This document shows positions 22,856 to 35,700 of a stretch of 64,000 nucleotides of DNA, in pieces. Position 1 is the first letter of the stretch, and the number at the start of each line of letters is the position of its first letter. The position numbers and the translations under genes are program-made. Location: the NCBI GenBank assembly GCA_020086605.1, contig JACBWW010000016.1:18561096-18625095 (forward strand). Direction: 5' to 3'. Source of the stretch: Lanius collurio (lineage: Eukaryota; Chordata; Aves; Passeriformes; Laniidae). Below the pieces are notes generated by a model. That model searched no databases, was not told the DNA's origin, and was given only the letters and a program-made list of their open reading frames with translations.

Positions 22856-24700
22856 GTGTAACCTTGAGACCACTTTGTAATTTTCTTTCAAACAAACAAG
22901 GGGAAATGAATGGGAATAATGTTGTATTAAACATTTTATTGGTTGAAGCATTCATGGCAAGAGATGGGACCTATAAGTGCCATGAAAAGAGCCATGCTTT
23001 TTTCAGTAGAAAATTTTCACCATCAGTTTTCTGTATCACTTTCCTGATTTGTCTGTAAAGAAGCTGAGTGTGACAGATCTTTACCTTGGCTGTGTGGACA
23101 CTGGTGGATCTTTGCCAAGCTGTATCAGTTGGGTATCTAGGCCAACTCTTTTTATCATTAGGTATCAGTTACTTGTGGCCTTGAATGAATAGGTCAGTCT
23201 AGAAATAGACCTTTTTCAAGAAGCAAACACGAACTTTTGTTTCATGGCCTGCAGATGAATTGGTCTATTCAGGGAGCCTTCACAAAGAGTTCAAGGAGGT
23301 CCAGTACAACACAAGCAATAGAAGCAGTGGAAGGACTGATATTTTTCTGCAAATTCTATCAGGTGACAATGGAGATACCTCTGTGTGGGGCTCATGGAAA
23401 CACAGTTTGGGCTAGTCTACCTAAACCTAATTTAGGTGTGGACTGTGGAGCTCAATCCAAGGTACATTTTATGTGTTATTTTCTTTCATGATCACAGTGT
23501 AGCTGTGCTCTATACATGTGTGTGTGCAGTGCCTATAATTTTTCTAGAAAGAAATACTTAATTTAATGAATCCCATCATCTTCTTCATAGGCAACATCCT
23601 CATGGTTTGTTCAGATGTAATTTTCAGTCCTGAAGATCTTATTTGTTCACTCAGCTGGATTGCTCCTAGCAGTGCACTGGAAATTTGAGCTGCGCTGTGA
23701 TAAGCATATGATGTTACTTCTCTTCCCTGATTAAAGGACTGTAATTCTCATGATTTGATTTCTGGAGTGCATAATACATTTAAAATTCACTTTTAGGGTC
23801 AAAGTCTTAGCTGGTATAAAATGATGAGGCTATGTTATCTTAAATATATAATAGACAGCCAGGAAATACCAACTAAATACAGCACTGACAACTAAAATAA
23901 CAATAATTCCGTGAGTTTTAGGCCTCCTTTTAATCCACAGCACTAGTCCAACATTTTGCTGAGATTTTTTCAAAGCCATATGGGTCTCATTTTCTTCTCA
24001 CATATCCTGCTCACATGCAGATGCAACACCACTGAGTTCAGTGGAGTTGTGTTTTGATTTAAACAGGTGTCAGATCTCAGCCTAGAAAGGCACTTAAGCA
24101 CGTGCTTAACTTGAAAGCAGGAATGTGCTAATAGAACTTCTGGTCTGACCTTGAAAATGTTGACTATCTGCTTGAATGCTTGCTATCATAAATGAGAATC
24201 AGAAAGTAATTACTGTTTCAACCACTCAAGAAATCAAATAATTGCTCTAAAATTGTTGCCATCAGTCCACAAGGAAAACTGTTGTTTTACCAAACAACAT
24301 CAATATTTGGAGTTAATATAAACTGGTTTATATCAATTTAAAAAACAAACCACTCTTCAGGAAGAAGGAAAGGTACTCAAACTGTGCAATTTCTTGGATG
24401 GCGCATTTTATCTTTTTTGATCTTTTGGAAATGACGTTTCAGTTTGAATTTTAATGAAATTTGTAATTTAAAAAAAAATTCTTTCTCTCCCTCTTTGGCA
24501 AATTAATTTACTGTAGGCTTCCATAGATGACACATTGTCATGGTAATATTTTAAACTTAGATGGGTAGTGTAATATGACACAACTAGAATAAAGTACAAC
24601 TAATAGGTGTTCTCTTCTGAGCATCTCCAGAAAATTCAGCAATACCTAGCCAAAACTTGCATTTTATTGGGAATTTATAAATCAGCTGTTAAAATTGTGT
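20750..24700. other. Non-genic stretch
   Basis: No gene is seen. The segment contains a pair of palindromic GAGATCTCA words at 21647-21655 and 21662-21670, a pyrimidine microsatellite at 22.82 kb (listed separately) and AT-rich sequence from 23.8 kb on. The CACAGAATCCCAGG word at 22153 recalls a CR1 minus-strand end but is not followed by CR1-like sequence. Confidence 0.65.
22821..22855. repeat. (TTTTC)n followed by poly-T
   Basis: About four TTTTC-type units run into T15. On the minus strand this reads as an A15 tail followed by AAAAG repeats, a form sometimes left by retroposition, but no retrocopy body is recognised to the right. Confidence 0.9.
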
Positions 24701-24734
24701 CTTCCTTTTAGTTAATGCAATGTGCAGAGTGCAG

Positions 24735-24775
24735 GCTAAAGGTATCTGGTGATTCAGTCTCCACATACCTTTAGC
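24735..24775. repeat. 41-nt hairpin with 11-bp perfect stem
   Basis: GCTAAAGGTAT at 24735-24745 pairs exactly with ATACCTTTAGC at 24765-24775. The 19-nt loop can extend the stem with TGG/CCA and GAT/GTC-type pairs separated by single mismatches, leaving a 3-nt apex. Total size is shorter than a typical metazoan pre-miRNA. It may be a DNA palindrome, an RNA hairpin or a miniature relic. Confidence 0.8.
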
Positions 24776-24799
24776 AAATCCTCTGTGCCAATATGAATG

Positions 24800-27700
24800 T
24801 AAAATATTGAACAAATATAAAATATGGCAATTAGGTAAATCTATAAAGCATAATTGAGTTTCAATGTAGGATTCAGAACTAAGGTGGATTTTTTCAACAT
24901 TGCAGACAGAAAAATCTATGAGTTAAACAAACCAACCTTTGCCTTCTCTTTTTTCTAAAAAACATGCTTAAGGACCAAAAAATTCTAAGAAATGTTTCCA
25001 ATGTGTCTAAAATTGAAACATTAACGGTCTTATGGGAACAGTTGGGTTTTTTTTTTAAACCTTTTATTTGTGAGTTCCCTCTGTGGATAAAGATGAGATG
25101 GTTTCATTAAGTTTTGGGTGATGAAGGTTGGGTTCAAGCTGGTAGCCCCAGCCTGGTGTTCTGCAAAGCTCTCCATGAAGGTCAGTTTTCTTGCTTGTCT
25201 CTCTCCACTGGAAATGGGTTTTGCTCCTTGTTCTGTTCCAAGGTGTTCCATACACCATTATCCACATTCAGCAGGATCTGAGGGGTGCCCTTGATGAAGA
25301 AAGTCAGACATGCAAGGGAGGCCAGTTTGCCCAAGTGTCATTCCAAATTGGTGGGAGACATTTGTATGAACAGTTTTATAAACATATCAACAGGGAGGAT
25401 AAATTCTCCAAATTCTTACTCTATCTTGGCTTAGGATGCCCTATTTCTTGAGATTTTAGGAACATCTTATCTCTTTAAAGGCTGTACACCACAATAGTCA
25501 GGGATCCTTCTTCCAAATCAATAGTTGACAGGCACTTGCACTTGCATATGCAAATCCTGTTTGTGCAGAAATTCAGAGATTTCTTCTACATGTGAAAATA
25601 GGTAAGGAAATACCAAATTGTTTCTACAAATCTTTGTTTCAGTTGGCCTTGTGCCAGCTGGTGTACTGCACAGGGCAATATTTAATGCAATACTGATCAT
25701 CCAATGATAGAGCTTAGGCTGAGCCCAGAAAGCTGGACAACATAAAATGCTAGTTCAAAGTTTTGATAAAAGTGTTGGAAGCATGTCAAGTGCACTAGTT
25801 CATCATCTGAAACTTCATAACACTGATATGCCAGTTTATGGTCCTGACCATAATTCTCTAGAGAAAGCAAAATTGAAGCCCCAGCTCTGGGAGAAACCAA
25901 TCACCCTCAAATCATGAGCATCCCTGAGGTTTCACCTTGAGTTCTGTGGCTGAAGAAGCTCCTAGTGCTCCACAGCATTTTGGTTTGGGATGGAATAGAA
26001 GGAAGGAGGACAATTTAAATTCGTCACCACATTCAGAGATCTTGTTTATACAGGTGTTGTTTTTAGTCTCTGAAGAGGGAAGAGTTAAAGGGAGAAATAC
26101 TTTAAATATTTAACATCACTCACCAGAGCTGTCTGCTAGAAGGATAAGACTGTAGAACTATTACATGAGGAGTTGCCTTTTGCTGATGGGAATACCCCTG
26201 CTGCTCAAGAGGCTCCCCCAAATTACTGCTGTAAAACCTTTCTACTTTACTGTGATGGGTGTATTTTTGAGCTTCCAACAGGCAATTTGCTAACTAGGGA
26301 ATGGGGAATAGATGCCTGACAGTCACTGCTGTGCTGTAGGACCAGGTTGGACATGTCCTTGCAGCATGATGCCCTGATGGAATGCTGTCCCCTGTGCTCC
26401 ACAGCCTGGGGAGCAGTGTCCAGGTGGGAGGTAGGCACAAAAACAAACATTGTTATGTGTCAGTGCAAACTTCTGTCTCGATTGTGAACACAGCTGTGCT
26501 CATCTGGCCTCCAAGATGCTCTTATGTGCAGCAATTCTGATCACAGGAAATGGGAAAGGAATGGATACTGTATTTGTGTAGTTTCTGTACAGCCCTATGG
26601 CAGGATAGACTTTGGTTTTCATGCTTCTGTCCTTGCTACCTGAGCATCTATCAATGGTCCCTGCTTCCATATCTTAGAGTCCCAACGAGACAACACAAGG
26701 AATGTTTCAGGTGTGGCCTGGTGTTGTCAGTACCTTTAGGACCTTCTGGTTGCTTGCCTGTTGGCAAGCCCACAGTGAGTAGCCTTTTCACCTTTGGTCT
26801 TCCCCCAAGAAAGGCAAGGAGGCAGCTCCATGTGCCAGGCATTAACCTGGGAACCTGACCTGAGGAGAAAATATCCCATTTGTGCAGTTCAGTGCAACAG
26901 AAAAACATCTGTCCGTCATGTCATGCAAGATAAGGTGATTTGTGAGTCTGCCTACTTCAGGTGGATTCAATTTTTGATCTTGGAAGGAACCCAAGCTTTA
27001 GAAAACTGTGTGCATACTCATCTGTCCAGCCTGCAGACACTGAGCAACTGGCTGCTGCAGAGATCCTGTCTCTTGGATGCTTTCTGGAGGTGCTTTGAGA
27101 CTCCCAGCCCCTCCCCACCTTCCTCTCATCTCTAACAATAGCCAGATACCCCTGTTTGCCTGCAGTATCCAAAAGGAGATATCTCAATTAAACTGAATGT
27201 TTCCCATTATTTAAGCTGATATGGAAGTTTCTGTTGTTTCACCCTCATAGTGATTCATGTGTGCAATTGTTTGTTTCTCATCATGGGTGTATTTTGTTGT
27301 TTTTTTTTTATTAGCAAAACTTTTGTTAGTTCTGTAACAGATCTCTGTTTTTAGGGGAACTATATGGAAAAAGTGAGTCAGAGTAAAGCCAGTTCCACCC
27401 CCAGCCTCACACACGGCAACCAGACAGGGATGAAGTGCTGCCATAAACTGCTGATGGCCAGAAGACCTTGCAGGTGAAGTGCTCAAGTGTGCTTTGCTCC
27501 CTGCTTTGGCCTGACTTAGCTTCTGTGGAAGCCAATGATAGTTTTATCCCTGACTCCATGCCAGCAGAGTTAGGCTGCTCTGTGGAATAGTGCAGGCTCA
27601 TAATCCCAAAATGTGAGTTTCTGGACTGCAGTTGACAGTGAAGCACTTGCATCCTTTCAAATCCTGTCCCAGGGTTTCATGAAAAGCAACAGAAATATGA

Positions 27701-27800
27701 GTGGGGAAGGGGAACTGGGGTGTGCTGGAGGCAGCCAAACATCTCTGGAGAATGCCTGTTAGGTTTGAGATGTACTGGGGGTCACTGAGAGGCAGAAACA
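24800..27800. other. Non-genic stretch
   Basis: No recognised gene is present. Minus-strand frames overlap in different phases across 25.03-25.34 kb, including one running from a stop near 25.34 kb to a stop near 25.18 kb with about 48 codons and no Met, which I do not recognise. GC rises modestly at 26.6-27.1 kb, with frames on both strands. A T9 run lies near 27.3 kb. Confidence 0.6.
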
Positions 27801-27807
27801 GGAACAG

Positions 27808-27867
27808 GGAGTTGGACTTCAATGATCCTTATGGGCCCCTTCCAACTAAGGAAATTCTATAAATATG
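27808..27867 (+). mobile_element. CR1 LINE 3'-end fragment
   Basis: GAGTTGGACTTCAATGATCC, TTATGGGCCCCTTCCAACT, then AGGAAATTCTATAAATATG closely follows the CR1 tail (TTGGACTAGATGATCC, GGGTCCCTTCCAACTCAGG, ATTCTATG repeats). This is the 5'-truncated non-coding 3' end only. The match may extend a little further left, but it fades above 27800. Confidence 0.82.
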
Positions 27868-28560
27868 TTTGCAACTGTGCATAAAATCTGAATTCCTCTA
27901 CTCAGAAAGGAGTTCTTAAAACGAAGGCCTGGAACTCTCAACACCTTAATTCATCTAGAGACACCTTCCCTTCAGTTGTGTAGTGGCCTGCTTGCCATGC
28001 TGACAGGAGATAAGTGAAAGAGGGGTACATGTGAGATGTATGATTTTAGAAATTTAAATATCAAGATGCTTGGGCAACTTACAGAATCAACAAGACAAAA
28101 CGATATGGGAAGAAATTCAGCCAACACAGCAGAAAATAGGATGCAGTGCATTGAACCTGGTGTGTTAAATGTTACCTGCATGTGAACTCCCATAGGAGGG
28201 GATGTTCCATTCCCTGTTACAAACCTCAGCCTCTCTCCTAAATGTGCCAGACTTACATGCCACTGCTCTCTGGTGTCATTTTGGTATTCCTGTACATCAT
28301 AATCTGCTTGTCATGTAATCCCTCTCAGGGCTGGATGCTTAGCAAAGGAGGTGTGTTTGCTTGTTTAAGAACGAGAAGACAATCTCTCTAAGAAGAGGAG
28401 AACTTTAGTGTAAGGTTTGGATTGAGCCCATCTCTTCAGAGCAGGAACAATCTGTTTCATCTCTTTGGAAAGTACGTGACACAACAGGATCTCAGTTGTT
28501 TACTGGGACCACAGCAAGTCAGTAATTGTAAAATCATGTTCAGGTAACATGTTTTTTTAG

Positions 28561-28680
28561 CTCCACCCAATGTGCAATTGTAATTATCATTGCTCCTTTG
28601 CAAATTTGTGTTGACAGATTTTAATTGGAACAGATTTTTCTGGCAAATCCCCATCATGTTGTAATTAATTAGTTGTCAGT
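28561..28680. promoter_or_regulatory. Homeodomain/POU motif-rich patch, candidate conserved element
   Basis: In 120 bp there are TAATTA (28581-28586), TTTGCAAAT (28597-28605, a near match to the POU octamer reverse complement), TTTTAATTGG (near 28619) and TAATTAATTA (28662-28671). This style of AT-rich, repeat-free sequence is common in vertebrate developmental conserved non-coding elements, but AT-rich DNA also yields such words by chance. Function is inferred only. Confidence 0.22.
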
Positions 28681-30071
28681 ATCTGCTCCAGTGCCAGAGC
28701 ATTGGACCATGTCTGCCATGTTTCTGTGGTAAGTGAGAGAAAGGGATCTGGTTTTGTCTCACTTTCTGCAGATGACACAACTTCCCTGAAAGAACTCAAC
28801 TTTGCTAACCTGAAAGGAGAAGAACAAACACAATAAAGCCCAGTATGCTCAGCTACTGAGAGCTGCCTTCCCTATGGTGCTCCTTCCTCTCTGAAAGCTC
28901 AAACCCTACCTACAGGAGCAAAACAGCAATACCCACTGATAAACCTTGAACTATCTTTGCAGCCTCCCGGTTTTGTGCCACTCTGGAGGTCTAAAGCACT
29001 CTCTGGCTTAGTTTGCAGCTATCAGATAGAAGAGCATGGCACTTCCAGTACTAGAAATTGCTATGTCAGCACCAGTCTCCTTATCACGGTGCTGGCTTCA
29101 ACTCTGGGGGCTTGTGCATAGAGAGATGCAGGGGAAGAGCATGTAGGTCAGGGATTTTCAGCCTGTGGAGCAGATATATTGTGTGATGCAGGATCCTACG
29201 TGTGAAAGTTCTGAACATTCTTCATGCTTGCTGGAAAATTATTCTGAACCCTGAGGCAGAAAAAGTTTGAAATATTCTCTCTAATATAAGGGAAACAAGA
29301 CAGATCTCTGTCTCTGTTCCTACCAAACCTGAACAGAACTATTTCTACAGAAATAATTCAAATTATATTTGATCATGGTAATGCTAATCAAAGTAATGAG
29401 TAAAGATCTGTGATTATTTAAAATTTGCATTGTTCATTAAAGTAAGATGCTACAGTGCCAACAAGAGATTTTACCAAAGGGCCTTTTACTTTTCCTTTTT
29501 ATTAAACAGACCAAAAAGGAAGCCCTGTTTATAGCTTAGAGAACAGAGAAGTTGGAAAAGAGGGTGAGCAAAAAGACATTTGAAAATTTATTTCAAATGC
29601 AGGTTCAGCTGTCATCCTTCCATCAAAGGATCTCAGAACTGTTTTAAACTGCTGATAGCTACACCATGAGTGACCTTTTCTGTAGCCATTGTTAAGCCCT
29701 CAAGGAGCTGTAGTGAAGGCAGTGCAGGAATTTTCACTCAAGGTCATTCTGTATGTAAGGAGCAGGGATGGACAGACTATTCTGTGCATGCTGCACAGTT
29801 TGGAGAAGCATCCAGATAGCATGGCAATGTATGTGAGAGAGAGAGGCAGAACTCCTGTGAACTTTACCACAAGAAAGGATCCCAGCATCCTGGCACCCCA
29901 AGCAACAGAAAACAAATACCTGATACAGCATAAAAAATTAGAAATACCAAATCACAAGCTTGTCTTGCATTAGTATCATGTTATCCCTGCCATGTGTTTA
30001 CTCCTTGTATCATTCATTCTGACTTGTCTGAGCTTCTAAATCATTATTTTGTTTTGATTTTTAATGAACTT

Positions 30072-30086
30072 CCCCCCCCCCCCCCC
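30072..30086. repeat. Poly-C tract (C15)
   Basis: Fifteen consecutive C residues in otherwise AT-rich sequence. Long C/G runs are unusual here, and this could form G4 or i-motif structures. Its length is likely polymorphic or assembly-sensitive. Confidence 0.92.
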
Positions 30087-32742
30087 ATATCTCTCTTTCA
30101 ATGTGGATTGAATGTGTTTGTGCAATGTGAATGTAAGTTATAATGGGCAAATGTTACTGTCACAGTGGTATTATAAAATATGAGTTAGTTCAGGTGCACA
30201 TCTGAAAAAGTGGGCTTTGATTTCAGGTAATTAACATCAGCTCCACTCATACCTCTGAAAACAAACAACTTGGAAATCAGGAACCTCAGCTTCTAGTGGC
30301 TTGGAATTTTACTTGCCATTTGTTTTTTATGAGAAAACATGAGAAAATGTTCATTTCTCTCCAGATCCCCTGTAAAAATCTCAGAGGTAAAGAAGAAGCA
30401 GTACCAGGGCTGAAACATCTTCAAAGCTGAAATGAATGTTTGAAGTTTTAAAAAAAAAATCACAATGTCCTAAATTCAGCCACTAGTTTTCAATAAGAAC
30501 ACTTAATATTTTTTTTTTCAAATATGTATTCCAAAAATATGGTTTTGCAATGAAAAATGGCAGCAAGTTGTGGACAAGATTAGAAGTCATTTATGACAGC
30601 TGGGAGATGAGAGTCTTTGCAAGGCCAGCAGAAGATCCTGCTGGAAGAGACTCGGATATCTGAGTTCCCAAGCATCCAAAGCCTTCATCAGACAAAGGGA
30701 AGATGAAGGGTAAATCTCCCATTTCACCAGCACAATTCCTTCCCTCATCCCCAAGAATTTTTTGTTTTGTTAATTACATGCCTTCAATTAACATTTGCAA
30801 TATAGAAAGTGATTATTGATGTATGCAATCCAACAAAAGCAGCTTTTCTGAAAAAAAAATCTGTTATTTAGAAGGGTTTCACATTTTGTGCTGTGTAACT
30901 TCCACCAAAGAATCCCTAACACTAACACATGTAGAAAACAATTGCTTTACAGAGCTCTTCTATATCCTCACTGCCCACATAACACCACTTTCTGTGAGTT
31001 ATGCAAATGATTCAGCACTCTGGGCAACAGCACAAAGCCAGGTGTAATGTTTTTCTGCTCACCTGCAGATCACAGAACATCGTGTTCTCTTTTCCAGAGG
31101 TGTCAACCTGCCAAAAAAATGGCTTTTCCTCAGCACAAGCTGATGCCATGAGTGCTGAAGGCAGAGACCTGCCCACAACATGTGGAGGGTGAAGCAAGTT
31201 GTCCCAGAATAATTCTGATCTTTGTCTCCCTCAGGGGGTGTTGTGAAAGGGACTTATTCTCACTTCTCCTCCAAGCGGGCTCCCCGCCCATCCTCCTGAC
31301 AGCTCAACTTGAAAGGGCTCACCCACAGGAAACTATTAAACTGATGATCATTCTTGTGGTTTATGCATTGATACAAAAATGTTTCATTTCAAAAAGAAAA
31401 AAAAAAATGCTGTGGTAATTTTCATAATAACTTTTTCCTCCTCTTAAATAAACTTGGGCAAGATCCCAATGAAGGTGGTTGACTGTGTTGGATAATTAAA
31501 GGATAGATCTTTTTCAGCATAACAGATTTGTGAACATTGTGTAAATATGCATTTAGGCAATTGAAGGATTGTGCTTCATAGCATAGGCAAATTAATGGAC
31601 AGCTGCAGGGGATAAGGCCTAGATCAGCCAAAAGGAGTGATAGAAGTCAATGCAGAGCACTTTCTGCCTGGGCTTCACTGGTGTCAAATACAGCTGGGGC
31701 ATTTTGCTGAAATCTCCCTGGAATAAATGTCATCTCATCTCATCGAAAAGCTGTGCATTGTTTTTGTTTTCCCAAGCTTTTTCCAAGGGAATAGCAAGCC
31801 AGCAAGGTTGAGCTGGAATATTGGGAACTTCTCCTGAGAAGAGATGGGAGAATGTTTGGGAATGTGTTTGGCAGTGTTTGAAGTGTGGCAGTGACACGGA
31901 GTCAGAGGCAGAATGCTCTGGGAAAGGGAAAAGATGGTCCTTTCACCAAGCACATTTGGCATATAAAAAAAGCTGATTCCAAATTGGACCTCTTTGGACT
32001 CAGAAACGAATTGGGCACTTCCCATGAATGTCCCTGGAAGACTCTTGCCGACTTCTGAGCCAGAGGTCAGAGAAAACCAGAGATCAGTCAGTACCTCACT
32101 CTCCCAGTCCTGTTTCCTACTGCATCACCCCATGTCTTTTCCTTCTGTTAAGGAGTGAACTGGCTCTGAGACTGGATGCAGACCAGGTGACAGCTCAAAG
32201 GGTGTTTGACAGTGCTTTTAGTGGTATTAGACCAGCAGGTACAGCAGGCACAGGCAGATGGGAAATCACTGACTGGACCAACAAGTTCTCAGAAATTCCC
32301 CATGAAATCATTTCCCCATCCTGATTTCCTGTTGGTTGTCCCTTTTCTTCTCCCACCTGCAAAAATAGGGCTCCACCCATTTGTGTCTGAATCATTCTCT
32401 AGAAAATGATTTGGGAGTAGGTTGGGGGTCCACTCGGGAGTAATGCTGTTGGACTGGAAGAAGTGTGCAACACACAAAATCCACATGTCTGTTGACTTGA
32501 ATCCTGGTCCTTGCTTTCCCCCAGCTCCTCTTGGTATACTGACCCCACAGGGGCTGGCACCGAGATGGCATTGCCATGAGTGATCCACTACTGACACCGA
32601 ACAGTGGGAGAGATCCCACGCCGGTGCAGCAGGAGCTCCCAAGGAGTGCTGGGCAACATGGGAATTGATGTGATGGTTTCTGTGGAAATAAAATCTCCTG
32701 GCAGGAGTTTGTGATCTCTGCCGAGGTTGATCAAAGCAGGGC

Positions 32743-32770
32743 GATAAACGGGTGATAAACGGGTGATAAA
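32743..32770. repeat. 11-bp tandem repeat with GATAA cores
   Basis: The unit GATAAACGGGT occurs at 32743-32753 and 32754-32764, followed by a partial GATAAA at 32765. Three GATAA cores are thus phased at 11 bp, close to one helical turn, so any GATA-factor sites would lie on one face of the helix. It is probably simple slippage; a regulatory reading is speculative. Confidence 0.85.
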
Positions 32771-35700
32771 TGAGATAGTCAGCAGCTGTCTTGCTGCTAG
32801 TCCTGTCCCCTTGCACACTGGCTGACTTTTTCCAAGGACTTCCAAGGAAAGGATGAAACAATCTGGTGATTTGCCTTTCTGGTAATATGTAATCTTTTTT
32901 TATGTTTTGAGGTTAAAGTACCAGTGTGTAGAAAGTCTGTGTGAAACCTTTTTGTGTTGCTTTGCTCTTTTCAGAGCTGAACTCCCTCCTTTGATTAGGG
33001 AAAGAAAATGCTTCAGATGTTTCAGGGTCAGGACTGAGCTTGGGGATAAGCAGTTGAACCACAAGAAGGTAGAGCTCGATAACCACATTTGCATTGTAAG
33101 AGTGCTCAAAAGAGGCCCTGAGATTCAGCATCTCACCCAGACCAGTCTTAAAAGAAAAGAAGATTAAAAATCAGACAGAACCCTACAGCAAGGTCTTCGA
33201 AATGTCATGTGAATGTCCAGCATTCACGGACAGATACCATGAAATGTGAAAGTAAAGAAATTAGCATTATGGAGCCATTATTGTGTTTGACCAATTACTA
33301 CTGCTCACATCACACTCAGAAATATTCTGCAGTGCTAAGAATCATTTGTTGATCCTGGTAGTTTTTTGTGGGTGGTTTTTTTTGCTTGAGTTGGGGAAAT
33401 TCAGTCCTGGAAAAATGTATGCAAATTCAGTTTGGACTGTAAGTCACCACCTAATTTCACTGAGCCAGTTTACAAGCCTCTGATATATATCTTACTAATA
33501 CTTTATTGATAAACCCCTGCTGTTTGAGGTGGATTTGTTTTGTTTTCTCCTCTTCAAACCAAAGAGCTCCCTAGGAAAGTGTTGCCAGGTAAATTACTAA
33601 TGTTAGTCTTGCAGTCACAATTTCAGGAATGTTCCAATTCCTGTCTTCCTTTTTTGTCTTCTCAGTAGGTTTGTCAAAAGATGACTTGAAGAGGTGGAGG
33701 CTGAGATAAAAGAGAATATAAATCAGATTATGAAAGTATATGCAGGGGCCTTTCCTTAACTGTTCCAATTCTGTTATATGTTTAACCCCAGGAAGTAACT
33801 TGATGGGTAAACCTTACATCATACTCAGAACCACTAATTTTGCCTGAATCCCATTTTGAAAAGGGGAATTACCCACTCTAAAACTTTATCCTCATCATCT
33901 GACTTGCATTTTAAGAGGTAATTCATCTTTTCCTTATCCTGCCTCCAACAATGGCATTACCTGTTGTGTAGTTTAAGGGGCTGTGTAGAGATGACTCAGA
34001 GCAATAGGTTCTTTCTCTTCCAATTCTTTAGTAAGGGAAATTTCTTGACATTCATCCCACCAATTAAAACTCCACTCCAGCAGAATGTGGTAGGGCTCTG
34101 CCATCTTTATCATTTCAGATTTGTTTCCTAAAGAAGTGAGAAAATGCTCCATATGTCTGTTTTTCTCTGTCATCCCCTCCCACCCCCTCCTGCCCCAACA
34201 GTGTTAAAATCTGCTGATTTATTTTAACCACAAGGATAACAGTGGAGTGCTCTTTCCAAAAATATCAAGCTGCTAGAAATGTCATGGAAATCAGAGGCTG
34301 CATAACATCAGACAATTTACAGCACAAACTTACTCTTGTTAGACAGCAAAGAAATTCAGCCTTAGATGTTCATCTATAGGAAACCAAACTTCACTAGTTC
34401 TGCTGCTCCTAGAAATACATGTTTGTATTATGGAGAGCAATTATGTCCAAGGATCACATTTTGCAATCATGCTTGTGTTTAAAAGTTAATTCCAACTGTC
34501 GACACTTCAATTTGCAGCCAGCAACCAGGAGTGCTAAGACCTCCTCTCAACATCTACCCGAAATCCTTGTGGGTGTTTCTTCTTCATTTTTGGCTATGAC
34601 TGTGAAGGTTTTCATACAACTTTTGTCACTCATAACCTTAGTCTAGTTCTGAAAAAGCCATTTTGCCCTGGCATGCCCTGCTTTGGATAGCTGACTTTCC
34701 CCAGGAAAGATTTTCAGTGCCTTTTCAGTAATCGCAAGGGAATGATGCACATTGTGTTTGGCTATTTGGCTTATTGGTCTTAGAACACTTGCAGAAACTT
34801 AGACTTATGTGGCTCAAGTACTTTCACTAAATTCCAGGTTTTAAAAGGAAGTTCTTTCAGCTGTGTCTCAGAATTGGAATCCAGGGCTTTTCTTGTCATG
34901 TAGAGCTCTGAAAAAATTCAGGTTCTCTCTGTTAATTGGAATAAATGCAGAGAAGGAATTTTGTCCAAGCAGATGCTATGAAAAACTTGAGCAGACAAAT
35001 CACATTAGACCCTGTCTAACACTCTTCTGATTTAGGCTTTGTCTATTTTCTTGAAGATGATGTACTGCCAGGTTAAACATCCTACTGTGTGCCCATGCAA
35101 TCAATGGTGAGCTTGTACCTGTTCTCCATCAGAAGCATTGTTTACAGGAAGACTAGCAGTTGGCACCAAGCCTGTGGAATCATGGTCCTACTAGGCTTTT
35201 CTTCAGTTACATCTCTGCTTCTGAAGGCTTTCACTCCAAGGAGTGACTCCTGGCACTGCAGAAGGAAAAAGTGGTTTGCACCCACTAAACTCAAATCTAT
35301 CCTTCTCCAAAGTCACTGGGCCTCATCCAATGCTTCACAATAATTTCTTGGTCCCTTCTGAGCCAGATGTAACGTCTCTATAACTCTGAGATACAATAAT
35401 TTATTTATTTGCTTATTTCAGGTAGTTTTGCATGAAAAAAGCTACAGATTGTGTGGTAGCCAGTAACAGTCACCATGTTTTTTCATTAAGGATGTGTTTC
35501 ATCTTGGTACTTGGAATGAGAAAAGGTTTCCCTGGAGAATTTTCAGGGAGCTAGACAGCATGCTCCTACTTTCTTAATGCCAGGGCTTGCTGCAACAAGC
35601 TGCTTCTAGAGATGCACTGAGATTTTTCTGAAGGAATTAGCTAGTCCAGTCCCAAAGGGATCCCAAGGGAAAGCAACACAGACAACTGAAGAATCAGGAT

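Larger units (their letters stand above)
27870..32700. other. Non-genic stretch
   Basis: No gene is seen. An AT-rich, homeodomain-motif-rich patch (28561-28680) and a C15 tract (30.07 kb) are listed separately. Open frames of up to 98 codons lack recognisable content. A minus-strand frame of 190 codons (32289-32861) enters the right edge and is judged a chance frame. Confidence 0.65.

Noticed and set aside
32289..32861. Longest ATG-to-stop frame in the window (190 codons, minus strand)
   Set aside because: Length is about what chance gives for 64 kb at this base composition. Another frame (85 codons) overlaps it in a different phase, and the translation shows no domain or recognisable family. 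It also crosses the 11-bp tandem repeat.
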